Shown here: in pieces, positions 9,172 through 18,042 of the stretch
Position numbering within the stretch: position 1 is the first letter of the stretch
How the letters are laid out: the number at the start of each line of letters is the position of its first letter
Origin: Roseibium litorale
GTDB taxonomy: Bacteria; Pseudomonadota; Alphaproteobacteria; Rhizobiales; Stappiaceae
Assembly: GCF_014842915.1 (NCBI RefSeq)
Contig: NZ_JACYXI010000011.1
Location: 124,001-188,000 of the forward strand
Direction: 5' to 3'
DNA length: 64,000 nucleotides
Notes under the pieces: model-generated
The model's database searches: none
What the model saw: the letters and a program-made list of their open reading frames with translations, nothing else
What the model was told of the DNA's origin: nothing
Position numbers and translations under genes: made by a program

Positions 9172-10758
9172 ATGACCGCCACCTACAAGAACCGCCGCAC
9201 CTTCGCGATCATCTCGCACCCGGACGCCGGTAAGACCACCTTGACGGAAAAGCTGCTCTTGTCGGGCGGCGCAATCCGGGCGGCCGGTCAGGTGCGCGCG
9301 CGCGGGGAGCGCCGCCGCGCCCGGTCCGACTGGATGAAGATCGAGCAGGAACGCGGCATTTCGGTCTCGTCCTCGGTCATGACCTTCGAGCGCGGCGGCA
9401 TCATCTACAATCTGCTCGACACGCCGGGCCACGAGGATTTCTCTGAAGACACCTACCGGACGCTGACCGCCGTGGACGCGGCCATCATGGTGATCGATGC
9501 GGCCAAGGGCATCGAAACCCAGACCCGCAAGCTGTTCGAGGTCTGCCGTCTGCGCGATATTCCGATCATCACCTTCGTCAACAAGATCGACCGCGAGGGC
9601 CGCGACGCCCTGGAGATCCTGGACGAGGTGCAGGAAGCATTGGCGCTGGATGTGGCACCGATGACCTGGCCGGTCGGCATGGGATCCGACTTCTTCGGCG
9701 TCTATGACTGGCAGAAGCACAAGTTCCACACCTCTTCGGGCGAGCGCGGCGGGGCCTATGCCCGCACGCTGGAAGTCTCCGGCCTTGAGGATGAAGCGCT
9801 GACCGGCTTTGTCTTCGACCGGATCATGGACCAGCTGGCCGAGAATGTTGAGCTGGGCGAGGGCGGCTATGCGGCCTTCGACAAGGAGAGCTTCTTGGAA
9901 GGCCATCTGACGCCGGTGTTCTTCGGCTCGGCCCTGCGCGACTATGGCATTGATGACCTGCTCGATTTTATCGCGGACTATGCGCCAGCCCCCCATTCCC
10001 AGCCGGCCACAGGCGGGCGTGTTATCATGCCGGAAGAAGACAAGGTCACGGGCTTTGTCTTCAAGGTGCAGGCGAACATGGACCCCAAGCACCGCGACCG
10101 CATCGCCTTCGTGCGCCTCTGCTCGGGCACCTTCAAGCGCGGCATGAAGCTGAAGCATGTGCGCGCGGGCAAGAGCATTGCCGTCTCCGCGCCGATCTTC
10201 TTCTTCGCTGAAGAGCGCGAGATTGCCGAAGAGGCCTTTCCGGGCGACGTCATCGGCGTGCCGAACCATGGCCAACTGCGCGTGGGCGATACGCTGACCG
10301 AGGGCGAGGAAATCCACGTCACCGGCCTGCCGGCCTTCGCACCGGAAAATCTGCGCCGCGTGCGCCTTGGTGACACCATGAAGGTGAAACAGATGCGCCA
10401 GGGTCTGCAGGATCTGGCCGAAGAGGGCCTCGTGCAGATCTTCAAGCCGGACCTTGGCTCCAACTGGATCGTCGGTGTGGTTGGCATGCTGCAGCTCGAC
10501 GTGGTGATCGACCGCCTGCGCAATGAATACGGCACCGAAATCGGCTTCGAGACCGTGCCTTACTCCACCGCCCGCTGGATCGAATGCGACCAGCCGACGC
10601 TCGCCAAGCTGATCGAGGCCCACCGCATGTCCATCGCCAACGACCGCGACGACAAGCCGGTGTTCCTGTTCAAGAACGCCTGGGAAATTGGCTATGTGAC
10701 CGAGAAGTTTCCCACGGTGAAGTTCCGCGAGACGCGCGAGATCGTTTACGAATCCTGA
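9172..10758 (+). CDS. prfC: Peptide chain release factor 3
   Basis: RF3 is the translational GTPase that removes RF1/RF2 from the ribosome after peptide release. With the ATG at 9172 it has 528 residues, almost the same as the E. coli protein. That start is chosen because AAGGA sits 6 bases upstream; an earlier in-frame ATG at 9103 has no such site. GTPase motifs are clear: SHPDAGKTT (G1), the switch region around ERGISVSSSVMTF (G2), DTPGHEDFSEDTYRTL (G3) and NKIDREGRD (G4). Domain II and the RF3 C-terminal domain follow. It is probably monocistronic, as a repeat element follows directly. Confidence 0.97.
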   Translation: MTATYKNRRTFAIISHPDAGKTTLTEKLLLSGGAIRAAGQVRARGERRRARSDWMKIEQERGISVSSSVMTFERGGIIYNLLDTPGHEDFSEDTYRTLTAVDAAIMVIDAAKGIETQTRKLFEVCRLRDIPIITFVNKIDREGRDALEILDEVQEALALDVAPMTWPVGMGSDFFGVYDWQKHKFHTSSGERGGAYARTLEVSGLEDEALTGFVFDRIMDQLAENVELGEGGYAAFDKESFLEGHLTPVFFGSALRDYGIDDLLDFIADYAPAPHSQPATGGRVIMPEEDKVTGFVFKVQANMDPKHRDRIAFVRLCSGTFKRGMKLKHVRAGKSIAVSAPIFFFAEEREIAEEAFPGDVIGVPNHGQLRVGDTLTEGEEIHVTGLPAFAPENLRRVRLGDTMKVKQMRQGLQDLAEEGLVQIFKPDLGSNWIVGVVGMLQLDVVIDRLRNEYGTEIGFETVPYSTARWIECDQPTLAKLIEAHRMSIANDRDDKPVFLFKNAWEIGYVTEKFPTVKFRETREIVYES

Positions 10759-10766
10759 GGGGAGAA

Positions 10767-10930
10767 CCCCCTCATCCGCCCTTCGGGCACCTTCTCCCTC
10801 AAGGGAGAAGGCAAGTGCGTACAGCCAGTTTGTCAGGCTCACGGCTTCGGTGCCATATTCGGGGTCGCTTTTTCAGAGGGTCTCTCTGCTTTCGTCTCCT
10901 CTCCGTTGGGGAGAGGGCTAGAGTGAGGGG
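10767..10930 (+). repeat. RIME-like intergenic repeat with inverted ends
   Basis: The short gap after prfC begins with CCCCCTCATCCGCCC and ends with TGAGGGG, so its ends are inverted (CCCCTCA/TGAGGGG). It holds small hairpins, TCTCCCTCAAGGGAGA near the left end and CTCTCC-x5-GGAGAG (10899-10915) near the right. The left end shares an exact 18-base block, CCTCATCCGCCCTTCGGG, with 11492-11509. This resembles the RIME/REP-type palindromic repeats of rhizobial genomes; the family assignment is from memory. It may also end prfC transcription. Confidence 0.6.
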
Positions 10931-10962
10931 CTCGCAAGACAGTTATTTTCAAGGATTTCGTC

Positions 10963-11484
10963 ATGCCCACCTTCCTGATTATTTTCATTTTCCTCGCAGC
11001 CTTCCTGCGGTTTGCCGCGCTGTTCGTGTCGATCCACAATGAGAAGCGGATGAAGGCGGATGGGGCGGTTGAGTATCATGCGGGCACCTCGACCCTGCTG
11101 GCCGCGACCCATATCGTCTTTTATCTGGCCGCCATCGGTGAGGGCTTCTGGCGCGATGCGCCGGTAACCGGCGTGACCTATCTGGGGCTGGCGATTTACG
11201 CTCTGGCGATGTTGGCGCTGGTCTGGGTGCTCAAGGTGCTTGGACGGTTCTGGACGGTGAAAATCATCGTGGCCCGGGACCATGTTCTGGTCACCAACCG
11301 GCTGTTCCGGGCGCTCAGGCACCCGAATTATTATCTCAACATCATCCCTGAGCTGATCGGCTTCGCCCTCGCGCTCCATGCTTTCACCACGCTGGCCATC
11401 TGCCTGCCGGTCTATCTCGTCATCCTCTTCCTGCGCATCCGGCAGGAAGAACGTGTTCTGCGCGAGGCTTTTGCGGGCTATTGA
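10963..11484 (+). CDS. Isoprenylcysteine carboxyl methyltransferase (ICMT) family membrane protein
   Basis: A 173-residue protein with four hydrophobic segments (about 2-22, 44-64, 68-88, 122-145). The family signature LRHPNYYLNIIPELIGFAL (about 109-127), which forms the SAM-binding part of ICMT-fold enzymes, is followed by RIRQEERVL near the C-terminus. Bacterial members methylate unknown small or lipid substrates, since bacteria lack prenylated CAAX proteins. The start ATG follows an intergenic repeat, with no strong Shine-Dalgarno. A second copy of the repeat's left end follows its stop. Confidence 0.85.
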   Translation: MPTFLIIFIFLAAFLRFAALFVSIHNEKRMKADGAVEYHAGTSTLLAATHIVFYLAAIGEGFWRDAPVTGVTYLGLAIYALAMLALVWVLKVLGRFWTVKIIVARDHVLVTNRLFRALRHPNYYLNIIPELIGFALALHAFTTLAICLPVYLVILFLRIRQEERVLREAFAGY

Positions 11485-11487
11485 GGG

Positions 11488-11540
11488 CCTCCCTCATCCG
11501 CCCTTCGGGGGCTTTCTCCCTGAAGGGCAAAGGCGGGTGC
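11488..11540 (+). repeat. Partial second copy of the RIME-like repeat
   Basis: This stretch repeats the left end of the element at 10767, including the exact 18-base block CCTCATCCGCCCTTCGGG (11492-11509) and a diverged TTCTCCCT-x-AAGGG stem. The right-hand half is not recognisable, so it looks like a truncated copy. The two copies bracket the ICMT-like gene. Confidence 0.55.
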
Positions 11541-11702
11541 TTGCCGCTGGTCTTTTCTTCTCTCGGCTTTAAGAGATTGAATACGGAGCCGCTAGGGCTC
11601 ACCGGTCCCGGATCTCAGGCGTTGCCTTCGTCCGGGAAGACGATGGATGAGTTTGTCCTCCGGTCCTTGCGCAAATGACGCCACAAGGAAAACGAGGGCA
11701 CG

Positions 11703-13040
11703 TCAGCTGAACGCTGCCTCCATCTCTTTTCTGAACCTGTAGGCCATGTCGCTGGTGTCGAGGATCACGTCGTCCCAGGTCAGCATCTGGCCTTCAGCCA
11801 CGTCCCGCTTCAGCGCGACATGGCTGGCAAGGCCAAGCGGCAGGGAACCGCGGGCAAGGGACGTGCTGGCAGGGCATTGCTTGCCCCAGACCGTGAAGCC
11901 GCCTTCTCCGTCCAGAACCTCGCCCTTGCGAATGGCTTTCTTGGTCGTGGCGACCACGTCCGAGTGGAAGCCGATAGGCGATCCGGTTGGCTCGGCCCTG
12001 AGCGCGGCTGAGGCGACCGACAGGCCAAGCTCCATGCCGATCATGTGGGTTGGCCGGTAGAGCGCAGCGAACTGGCCGCTGTCATCTTCCAGCATGTGAT
12101 ACTCGGTGAAGCACTGGCGGGCATAATCTGTCTCACCCTCAATCACCACATAGGTGCCCATGGCCAGGTGATGGGGAATGTCCTTGCCGTCCCGCGTCAG
12201 GGACGAGACCACTTCGGTGGTGCCTGTGCGTGTCAGCGTGCCGCCGAACTCCCTCGGCTTGCAAACGGAAGACAGCTCGAAGCGGGAGGCGGGCGGGAAG
12301 GCGAGGCCGTCGTCCTGAGGCACCAGTCCGGTGGAGTTGCACACGGCGGTCATCTCGATGCCGGACTTGGTGCCATCCAGGAACGAGTTGAACATCTTCA
12401 GATTGATCTGGTTCGGGTCCTTGAGCGCCAGATAGGTCTGCAGCGTGTCCCAGACCGTGTCCGGGGTCAGCTGGTGATAGGCGGGCAGATAGCGGGTGCC
12501 CTTGCCTGCACAAACCACCTTGAAGCCGCAGGTCCGTGCCCAGTCCACATGCTCGGCGATCAGCGCAGGCTGGTCGCCCCAGGCGAGGGAATACACCAGT
12601 CCCTGCGCTTCGGCCCGCTTGGCCAGAAGAGGGCCCGCCAGCGCATCTGCCTCCACATTCACCATGATGACGTGGCGGCCGTATTCAATTGCCTTGAGGC
12701 AGTGACGGATACCGGCAGCTGGGTCGCCGGTCGCGTCGATCAGCACGTCGAGACCGCCCGCCATGATCAGGGCGTCCGCGCTGTCGGTGAGGAAGGTTTT
12801 TCCGCTCTTATAGGCATCGGCAAAGGAGGTGGCGGAGGACTGGCTGTCCGGCCAGCCTGCCCGGGCCAGAGTTTGCTTCAGCCGGGGCGGATTGAGGTCT
12901 GCAATCCCGAGAATGTGGATGCCCTTGGTCAGACGCGCCTGGGTCAGATACATTGAGCCGAACTTGCCGCCGCCAATGATCCCAACGCGGATCGGGCGCC
13001 CGTCTTCCGCGCGCTGGCCCAGCATTCTAGACAGATTCAT
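11703..13040 (-). CDS. NAD(P)-dependent oxidoreductase with SAF-like C-terminal domain
   Basis: A 445-residue protein. The N-terminus is a Rossmann domain, VGIIGGGKFGSMYL followed by an acidic ADLNPPRL strand end, with the homoserine-dehydrogenase/GFO-type layout. The C-terminal part (about 375-440: RKGEVLDGEGGF... LPLGLASHVALKRDVAEGQMLTWDDV) has the pattern of a SAF domain. Proteins of this build are usually annotated as homoserine-dehydrogenase-like or SAF-domain oxidoreductases, and some lie in rare-sugar or polyol pathways; no pathway genes lie next to this one. The start at 13040 is preferred (GGGGAG six bases upstream) over a longer frame beginning at 13088. Confidence 0.82.
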   Translation of the reverse strand: MNLSRMLGQRAEDGRPIRVGIIGGGKFGSMYLTQARLTKGIHILGIADLNPPRLKQTLARAGWPDSQSSATSFADAYKSGKTFLTDSADALIMAGGLDVLIDATGDPAAGIRHCLKAIEYGRHVIMVNVEADALAGPLLAKRAEAQGLVYSLAWGDQPALIAEHVDWARTCGFKVVCAGKGTRYLPAYHQLTPDTVWDTLQTYLALKDPNQINLKMFNSFLDGTKSGIEMTAVCNSTGLVPQDDGLAFPPASRFELSSVCKPREFGGTLTRTGTTEVVSSLTRDGKDIPHHLAMGTYVVIEGETDYARQCFTEYHMLEDDSGQFAALYRPTHMIGMELGLSVASAALRAEPTGSPIGFHSDVVATTKKAIRKGEVLDGEGGFTVWGKQCPASTSLARGSLPLGLASHVALKRDVAEGQMLTWDDVILDTSDMAYRFRKEMEAAFS

Positions 13041-13239
13041 GTCTTGCTCCCCAATGTTCCTGTGTGTCTCCCGGCCGGAGACTGGCACAGGATTTGAGGT
13101 CTGACGAGGGCGGTTTCCGGGAGAAATGACGTCAAGGCTCTTTCCGAACCGGGCAGGACTTTGACCTTGGCAGAGTTCGGCCCTATAGCTCGCGCACCTG
13201 GAGGCTGGCCGGAAATCTCTGCCGGCTGCCGTTGATTTG

Positions 13240-14298
13240 ATGAAAGATCGTACCCTGATGAGTGATCCGGCCCTGCAAACCCTGCTCCTGCCGTTTGAAG
13301 ACGGTTCTGTCGATCTTGCGCCGGAAAGCCGTATCCTGTTTCTGCGGGCCCGCGCCGGACGTGAACTGGCAACGCTGCGCGATCACAAACTGGCCTGCGA
13401 GCAGAGCTTCGCGCCGGACCGGGATGCGCTGGAGGCCATGGGGTTGAAGGTCGATGCCGAGGTCGAGGCCTCCGGTTTTGACGCAGTTCTGGTTCTGCCC
13501 ACCCGTCAGCGTCAGGAAGCGCGTGCGCAGCTGGCGCGCGCCGTTCAGAAGGTGCGCGATGGCGGTCTGGTGATCGCGTCAGCTCCCAACACAGAAGGGG
13601 CAAAGACCCTTGAAGCAGATCTCGAAGCCCTGATCGGCTCGACCGAGCACCTCTCCAAGCATAAGTGCCGGGTGGTGTGGGGAACGGTTGATACGGCTGC
13701 CGTGAACCAGTCGCTGGTTTTGGAATGGGCGGCTCTCGATGCCCCGCGTGACGTTCTGGATGGCGCTTTCAAAAGCCGTCCGGGTCTTTTTGCCTGGGAC
13801 CGGATCGATCCGGCTTCGCGGCTCCTTGCCGACCACCTGCCGGACACCCTGGCCGGGCGTGGCGCGGATCTAGGCGCAGGCTTTGGTTTTCTCGCCCGCA
13901 CGGTTCTGGAGCGGGCTCCGAAAGTCACCTCCATGGATCTCTATGAAGCGGAAAAGCGGGCGCTGGATCTGGCGGAAGAAAATCTTGCGGCTTTCAGAGG
14001 CAAGCGCGTCATGAACGGCATCTGGTCGGATGTGACCAAGGGCATTGAAGGTCCTTACGACTTCCTCGTTTCCAATCCGCCCTTCCACCAGTCCGGCAAG
14101 GCGGACCGCACGGATGTGGGCCAGAACTTCATCCGGGCAGCCGCCCGTGGCCTGCGGTCCGGCGGCCAGTTCTTTCTCGTGGCCAACCGGCACCTGCCTT
14201 ACGAGCACACGCTCAATGAGGTCTTCGCGGATGTGAAGATGATCGCGGACGAGGGCGGCTACAAGGTGATCCGGGCCGTGAAGGCCAAGGGGAAATAA
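13240..14298 (+). CDS. rsmC: 16S rRNA (guanine-N2) methyltransferase, RsmC-like
   Basis: A 352-residue class I SAM methyltransferase laid out like RsmC, with a degenerate N-terminal methyltransferase-like half (to about 170) and a catalytic C-terminal half. In the latter, GADLGAGFGFL (about 208-218) is SAM motif I and SNPPFHQSG (about 277-285) is the NPPF motif of base-amino methyltransferases. RsmC methylates G1207 of 16S rRNA. The next gene, rsuA-like, also modifies 16S rRNA and follows after two bases, so they form an operon. The start is uncertain: ATG 13240 and ATG 13258 both lack a clear ribosome-binding site. Confidence 0.82.
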   Translation: MKDRTLMSDPALQTLLLPFEDGSVDLAPESRILFLRARAGRELATLRDHKLACEQSFAPDRDALEAMGLKVDAEVEASGFDAVLVLPTRQRQEARAQLARAVQKVRDGGLVIASAPNTEGAKTLEADLEALIGSTEHLSKHKCRVVWGTVDTAAVNQSLVLEWAALDAPRDVLDGAFKSRPGLFAWDRIDPASRLLADHLPDTLAGRGADLGAGFGFLARTVLERAPKVTSMDLYEAEKRALDLAEENLAAFRGKRVMNGIWSDVTKGIEGPYDFLVSNPPFHQSGKADRTDVGQNFIRAAARGLRSGGQFFLVANRHLPYEHTLNEVFADVKMIADEGGYKVIRAVKAKGK

Positions 14299-14300
14299 GC

Positions 14301-14999
14301 ATGCGTCTTGTCAAACTCATCGCCAATCTCGGCTACGGCAGCCGCAAGGAAATCCAGACTGCGATCCGCAACGGCTGGGTGACCGACCGGCAGGGGAACA
14401 GGCTCAAGGTCGACAGCCAGACGCCGCATGAGGACATTCTCTTCGATGACGAGCCGCTGGACCCGGCGCCGGGCATGGTTCTGCTTCTGAACAAGCCCGT
14501 CGGCTATACCTGCTCGACCAAGGATCAGGGCCGTCTGGTCTATGACCTGCTGCCCGACCGGTTCCGCATGCGCAAGCCGGTGCTCTCCACCATCGGCCGT
14601 CTGGACAAGGAGACATCCGGCGCTTTGCTCTTCACCGACGATGGCACCTTCCTGCATCAGGTGATCTCTCCCAAGGCAGAGGTGCCGAAGATCTATGAGG
14701 CGGTTCTGGACCGGCCACTCAAGGGCGATGAAGCAGCTCTCTTTGCCTCCGGTGAGATGATGCTGGAAAGCGAAGTGAAGCCGCTGAAGCCGGCGGAGCT
14801 GGAAGTTCTGTCAGAAACCCATGTCCGCCTGACCCTGCACGAAGGCCGCTACCACCAGGTCCGCCGCATGTTTGCGGCCACCGGAAATCACGTCAACGCG
14901 CTCTCCCGCATCCGCATCGGCAACCTTGATCTGGAAGGCGTCACTGAGGGGGAATGGAAGCTTCTCGGTGAAGAGGACAAGGCGCGGATCTTCGGTTGA
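14301..14999 (+). CDS. rsuA: 16S rRNA pseudouridine synthase, RsuA family
   Basis: A 232-residue pseudouridine synthase with an N-terminal S4-like RNA-binding domain (about 1-55, MRLVKLIANLGYGSRKE...) and a catalytic domain. The catalytic Asp lies in GRLDKETSG (about 100-108), preceded by LLNKPVGYTCST. The C-terminal EGRYHQVRRMFAATGNHV stretch is closely like E. coli RsuA, which makes pseudouridine 516 in 16S rRNA. It starts two bases after the rsmC-like stop, so two small-subunit rRNA modification enzymes are probably co-expressed. Confidence 0.87.
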   Translation: MRLVKLIANLGYGSRKEIQTAIRNGWVTDRQGNRLKVDSQTPHEDILFDDEPLDPAPGMVLLLNKPVGYTCSTKDQGRLVYDLLPDRFRMRKPVLSTIGRLDKETSGALLFTDDGTFLHQVISPKAEVPKIYEAVLDRPLKGDEAALFASGEMMLESEVKPLKPAELEVLSETHVRLTLHEGRYHQVRRMFAATGNHVNALSRIRIGNLDLEGVTEGEWKLLGEEDKARIFG

Positions 15000-15107
15000 G
15001 ACCTGGGGTCTTGCCGCTTGTGAAGCACTGTTCCGGCTCATGGCCGGGACCGATGTGTTCAGGGGCAGACCATTTTCAGGTATCAAGAGACCGGCGGTCT
15101 GCGCGCA

Positions 15108-15719
15108 TTATTGCGGCAGGTACTTTTGGGCCGCGTTGATCAGGTCGGCTGGCTTGTTTCCCTGCAGCATCTTTTCGCTCTTGATCAGTTTGGTTGCCAG
15201 TGCCGTGGCCTGACCGTTGCTGGTCACCAGTGAGGCAATGAACTGGTTCAAGATCTTGTCGCTCTTGTAGACGCCGAGCTTCTCCTGAACGGTCTTGCTG
15301 GCCTTGTACTTCTTGGTGAAGTGCTGATGATGGGCAGGCGTAAAGCTGTCGGACTTGTAGAAGTCATCGATCTGAGCGGCCAGAACCTCTTTCTGGATAT
15401 AGCCCCGGGCAGCAGCGTGAATGGGCTTCCAGTACTTGGCGTCCCATTTTTGCCCCTGGGCGAGTTTCGCCGCTGCCGTGCAAAGGCCGGAATGCTGAAG
15501 CAGAGCCGGGAGAGCCCGGGCACCAGAGGCGTAGTGGGCCTTGTAGTAGGTCTTGGCCAACTCTGCATTCTTGGGGGCAGGCTTTTTGAAGGCGAACTCA
15601 AACGCATAGAGAAGCTGTTTGCCCTGGCAGTATTTCAGGAAGGCGGACTTCAGGGCGCCATCGGTAAGGATGCCCTTCAGGTCTTCCGGATAGTCGATGG
15701 TCTGAATTGTCTTGGCCAT
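15108..15719 (-). CDS. Hypothetical all-alpha protein with RGS-like pattern
   Basis: A 203-residue soluble, Lys- and Ala-rich protein with no signal peptide or membrane segment; I do not recognise a bacterial family with certainty. The order of its helices and key hydrophobics recalls eukaryotic RGS domains: LKGILTDGALKSAFLKYC near residue 14, then LYAFEFAF, A-x-x-YYKAHYASGA around residues 55-66, and further on AARGYIQKEVL...FYKSDSFTPAHHQHF. This is a reading by eye and only suggestive. The gene stands alone, with 256 bp upstream and convergent rsuA downstream. GAGGACG lies ahead of the ATG. Confidence 0.7.
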   Translation of the reverse strand: MAKTIQTIDYPEDLKGILTDGALKSAFLKYCQGKQLLYAFEFAFKKPAPKNAELAKTYYKAHYASGARALPALLQHSGLCTAAAKLAQGQKWDAKYWKPIHAAARGYIQKEVLAAQIDDFYKSDSFTPAHHQHFTKKYKASKTVQEKLGVYKSDKILNQFIASLVTSNGQATALATKLIKSEKMLQGNKPADLINAAQKYLPQ

Positions 15720-15862
15720 TGCAAACGTCCTCTTGCAGCAACAGGTAAGAATGTCGGATTGACCCGGGCTTTTTGGGAGAGCTCACGAGCAATCGTCATT
15801 CCTGTGTCCCGACCGCAGGGGATAAGGTTCATGACCGATTGATATATCAGGGAAATAGCAAG

Positions 15863-15890
15863 AAGCCGGGCAAGGACTTCGCCCGGCTTT
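15863..15890 (-). terminator. Hairpin downstream of uup
   Basis: AAGCCGGGC (15863-15871) and GCCCGGCTT (15881-15889) form a perfect 9-bp stem with a 9-base loop about 87 bp past the uup stop. The flanking T-run is short on either strand, so it may act in both directions or weakly. It lies between two genes read leftward and most likely ends uup transcription. Confidence 0.65.
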
Positions 15891-15976
15891 CTGGAAATGC
15901 GATGAAGTGTTCGCGGACCTGAATGAGAGCTTCAGGCCCGCTTGGCGGCTGGCAAGTGGTTGGCAGGAGGCTGGTT

Positions 15977-17806
15977 TCAGCCTTCCATCTCTTCTTTCAG
16001 CATCTCCAGCTCCAGCCATTGCTCTTCTGCCGCGTCTTTTTCGTCCGTGAGCTTGGTGATCTCGGCAGAGAGCTTGGCGAATTTGTCCGGGTTCTTGCTA
16101 TAGAGCGCCGGATCGTTCATCTCGCCCTGCAGCTTCGCGAGCTTCTTCTCGATGTCCTCGATGGTCTTCGGCAGGCTCTTCAGGAGATGCTGCTGGGTGA
16201 AAGACAGTTTCGTTTTCGCTGTCGGTTTGGCAACCGCGGGCTTTTCTCCGGCAAGGCCATCCTTGCGCTTGAGGGCCGCCTGCTTTTCCGCCTTTTCGGT
16301 CTTGCGGGCGGTGACGCCTTCGCCGCGCTGGGCCAGCATGTCGGAATAGCCACCGGCATATTCCTGCCACTTGCCATTGCCTTCCGAGACGATCACGGAG
16401 GTCGCGACCCGGTCGAGGAAGTCACGGTCGTGAGAGACGATCAGCGCTGTGCCTGGATAGTCGGCGAGCAGCTCTTGCAAAAGATCGAGAGTTTCGAGAT
16501 CCAGATCGTTGGTCGGCTCGTCGAGCACCATCAGGTTGGACTTGTTGGCCAGCGCCCTGGCCAGCATCAGCCGTGCCCTTTCACCACCTGACAGAACACC
16601 AACCGGGGTGCGGGCCTGTTCGGGTGAGAACAGGAAGTCCTTCATATAGCCAATGACGTGCTTGGTTTCCTCGCCGATCACCACCGTATCGCCGCGTCCG
16701 CCCGTCAGGACAGAGGACAGCGTGTCGTTCGGGTCGAGGTTCTCGCGCTTCTGGTCGAGCGTGACCATTTCCAGATTGGTTCCAAGGCGCACAGTGCCGG
16801 TGTCCGGCTCGAGTTCACCCGTCAGCATCTTCAAGAGCGTGGTCTTGCCCGCGCCGTTTGCCCCTACGAAACCGACCCGGTCGCCGCGCTGGATGCGGGT
16901 GGAGAATTCGCCGACAACTGTCCGCTCGCCGAAGGTCTTGGAAATGCTCTTGGCTTCGATCACCAGTTTTCCGGAGGCTTCCGCATCGGTGGCGGCAAGC
17001 TTGGCCGTTCCTTGCGGGCCGCGATGGTCCCGGTACTGCTTGCGCAGATCGGCCAGTTCACGCACCCGGCGCATGTTGCGCTTGCGCCGGGCGGTCACGC
17101 CGTAGGTCATCCAGTGCTCTTCGCGCTTGATCTTGGCGGCGAGCTTCTGCTGATCGATTTCCTCCTGCTCCAGAACCTGATCGCGCCATTCCTCGAAATG
17201 GGCAAAGCTCCGGTCCATGCGGCGGGACTGGCCCCGGTCGATCCAGATCGTGGCGCGGGAGAGGTTCTCCAGAAAGCGCCGGTCGTGGGAGATGATGACC
17301 ATCGCCGACTTCAGGCTTTTCAACTCGGCTTCCAGCCACTCGATCGCGGGAAGGTCGAGGTGGTTTGTCGGCTCATCCAGGAGAAGGATATCCGGCTCAG
17401 GCGCCAGCGTCCGTGCCAGGGCCGCGCGGCGGGCTTCGCCGCCTGAGAGGGCTTTGGGATCTTCCTTGCCGGTCAGCCCCAGGACATCGAGCAGATACTG
17501 TCCGCGGTACGGGTCATCGCCCGGTGCCAGGCCCTCGTTCACATAGTCGAGCGTCGTGGCATAGGCGGAAAGGTCCGGCTCCTGCGGCAGATACCGGATC
17601 GTCCTGCCTGGCTGGAAAAAACGCTCGCCCTTGTCGGCTTCAACGAGACCGGCAGCAATCTTGAGCAAGGTCGACTTGCCCGATCCGTTGCGGCCAACCA
17701 GGCACAGGCGTTCGCCTTCTGAAACGGAAAGGTCAGCTCCCGTCAGAAGCGGTGTGCCGCCGAAAGTCAGATGGATATCACGCAGTATCAAAAGAGGAGG
17801 AGCCAT
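15977..17806 (-). CDS. uup: ABC-F ATPase Uup
   Basis: A 609-residue soluble tandem ATPase of the ABC-F group, which acts on ribosomes or DNA rather than in transport. NBD1 has GRNGSGKST (about 38-46), a LSGGE signature and LLLDEPTNHLD. NBD2 has GANGAGKTT (about 314-322), LSGGERARL and VLDEPTNDLDLE. There are no membrane segments. The last ~75 residues (from about 535) form a Lys/Glu-rich coiled coil, the DNA-binding C-terminal domain typical of Uup. Uup has been linked to transposon excision, branch migration and ribosome function. It is divergent from the BA14K gene. Confidence 0.93.
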   Translation of the reverse strand: MAPPLLILRDIHLTFGGTPLLTGADLSVSEGERLCLVGRNGSGKSTLLKIAAGLVEADKGERFFQPGRTIRYLPQEPDLSAYATTLDYVNEGLAPGDDPYRGQYLLDVLGLTGKEDPKALSGGEARRAALARTLAPEPDILLLDEPTNHLDLPAIEWLEAELKSLKSAMVIISHDRRFLENLSRATIWIDRGQSRRMDRSFAHFEEWRDQVLEQEEIDQQKLAAKIKREEHWMTYGVTARRKRNMRRVRELADLRKQYRDHRGPQGTAKLAATDAEASGKLVIEAKSISKTFGERTVVGEFSTRIQRGDRVGFVGANGAGKTTLLKMLTGELEPDTGTVRLGTNLEMVTLDQKRENLDPNDTLSSVLTGGRGDTVVIGEETKHVIGYMKDFLFSPEQARTPVGVLSGGERARLMLARALANKSNLMVLDEPTNDLDLETLDLLQELLADYPGTALIVSHDRDFLDRVATSVIVSEGNGKWQEYAGGYSDMLAQRGEGVTARKTEKAEKQAALKRKDGLAGEKPAVAKPTAKTKLSFTQQHLLKSLPKTIEDIEKKLAKLQGEMNDPALYSKNPDKFAKLSAEITKLTDEKDAAEEQWLELEMLKEEMEG

Positions 17807-18042
17807 GGGGTCTTGCGGTCTGTCATATCTCTGGTGGAAGGGCTTGCGCCCGGAGCGGGCGCTGGGCCATCCGGCAGGCTTTTATGCCTTTGCGGTCAGG
17901 AAAACCATCCGCGGGCGACTTGCAAGCCTTTTGGCAGGGGTGGCCATGATTTTGGCTGAATTTTACGGTTGATTTCCGGAAGGTTCAGGAATTTGCGCAA
18001 GTTCGCGAAGCGCTGGCCCGTCTGGTACTCAGGAGACCTTTC

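Noticed and set aside
9079-10842. Long open frame of 587 codons antisense to prfC
   Set aside because: It mirrors the strongly coded prfC gene, has a His/Ala/Val-rich composition without motifs and no ribosome-binding site; an effect of high GC.
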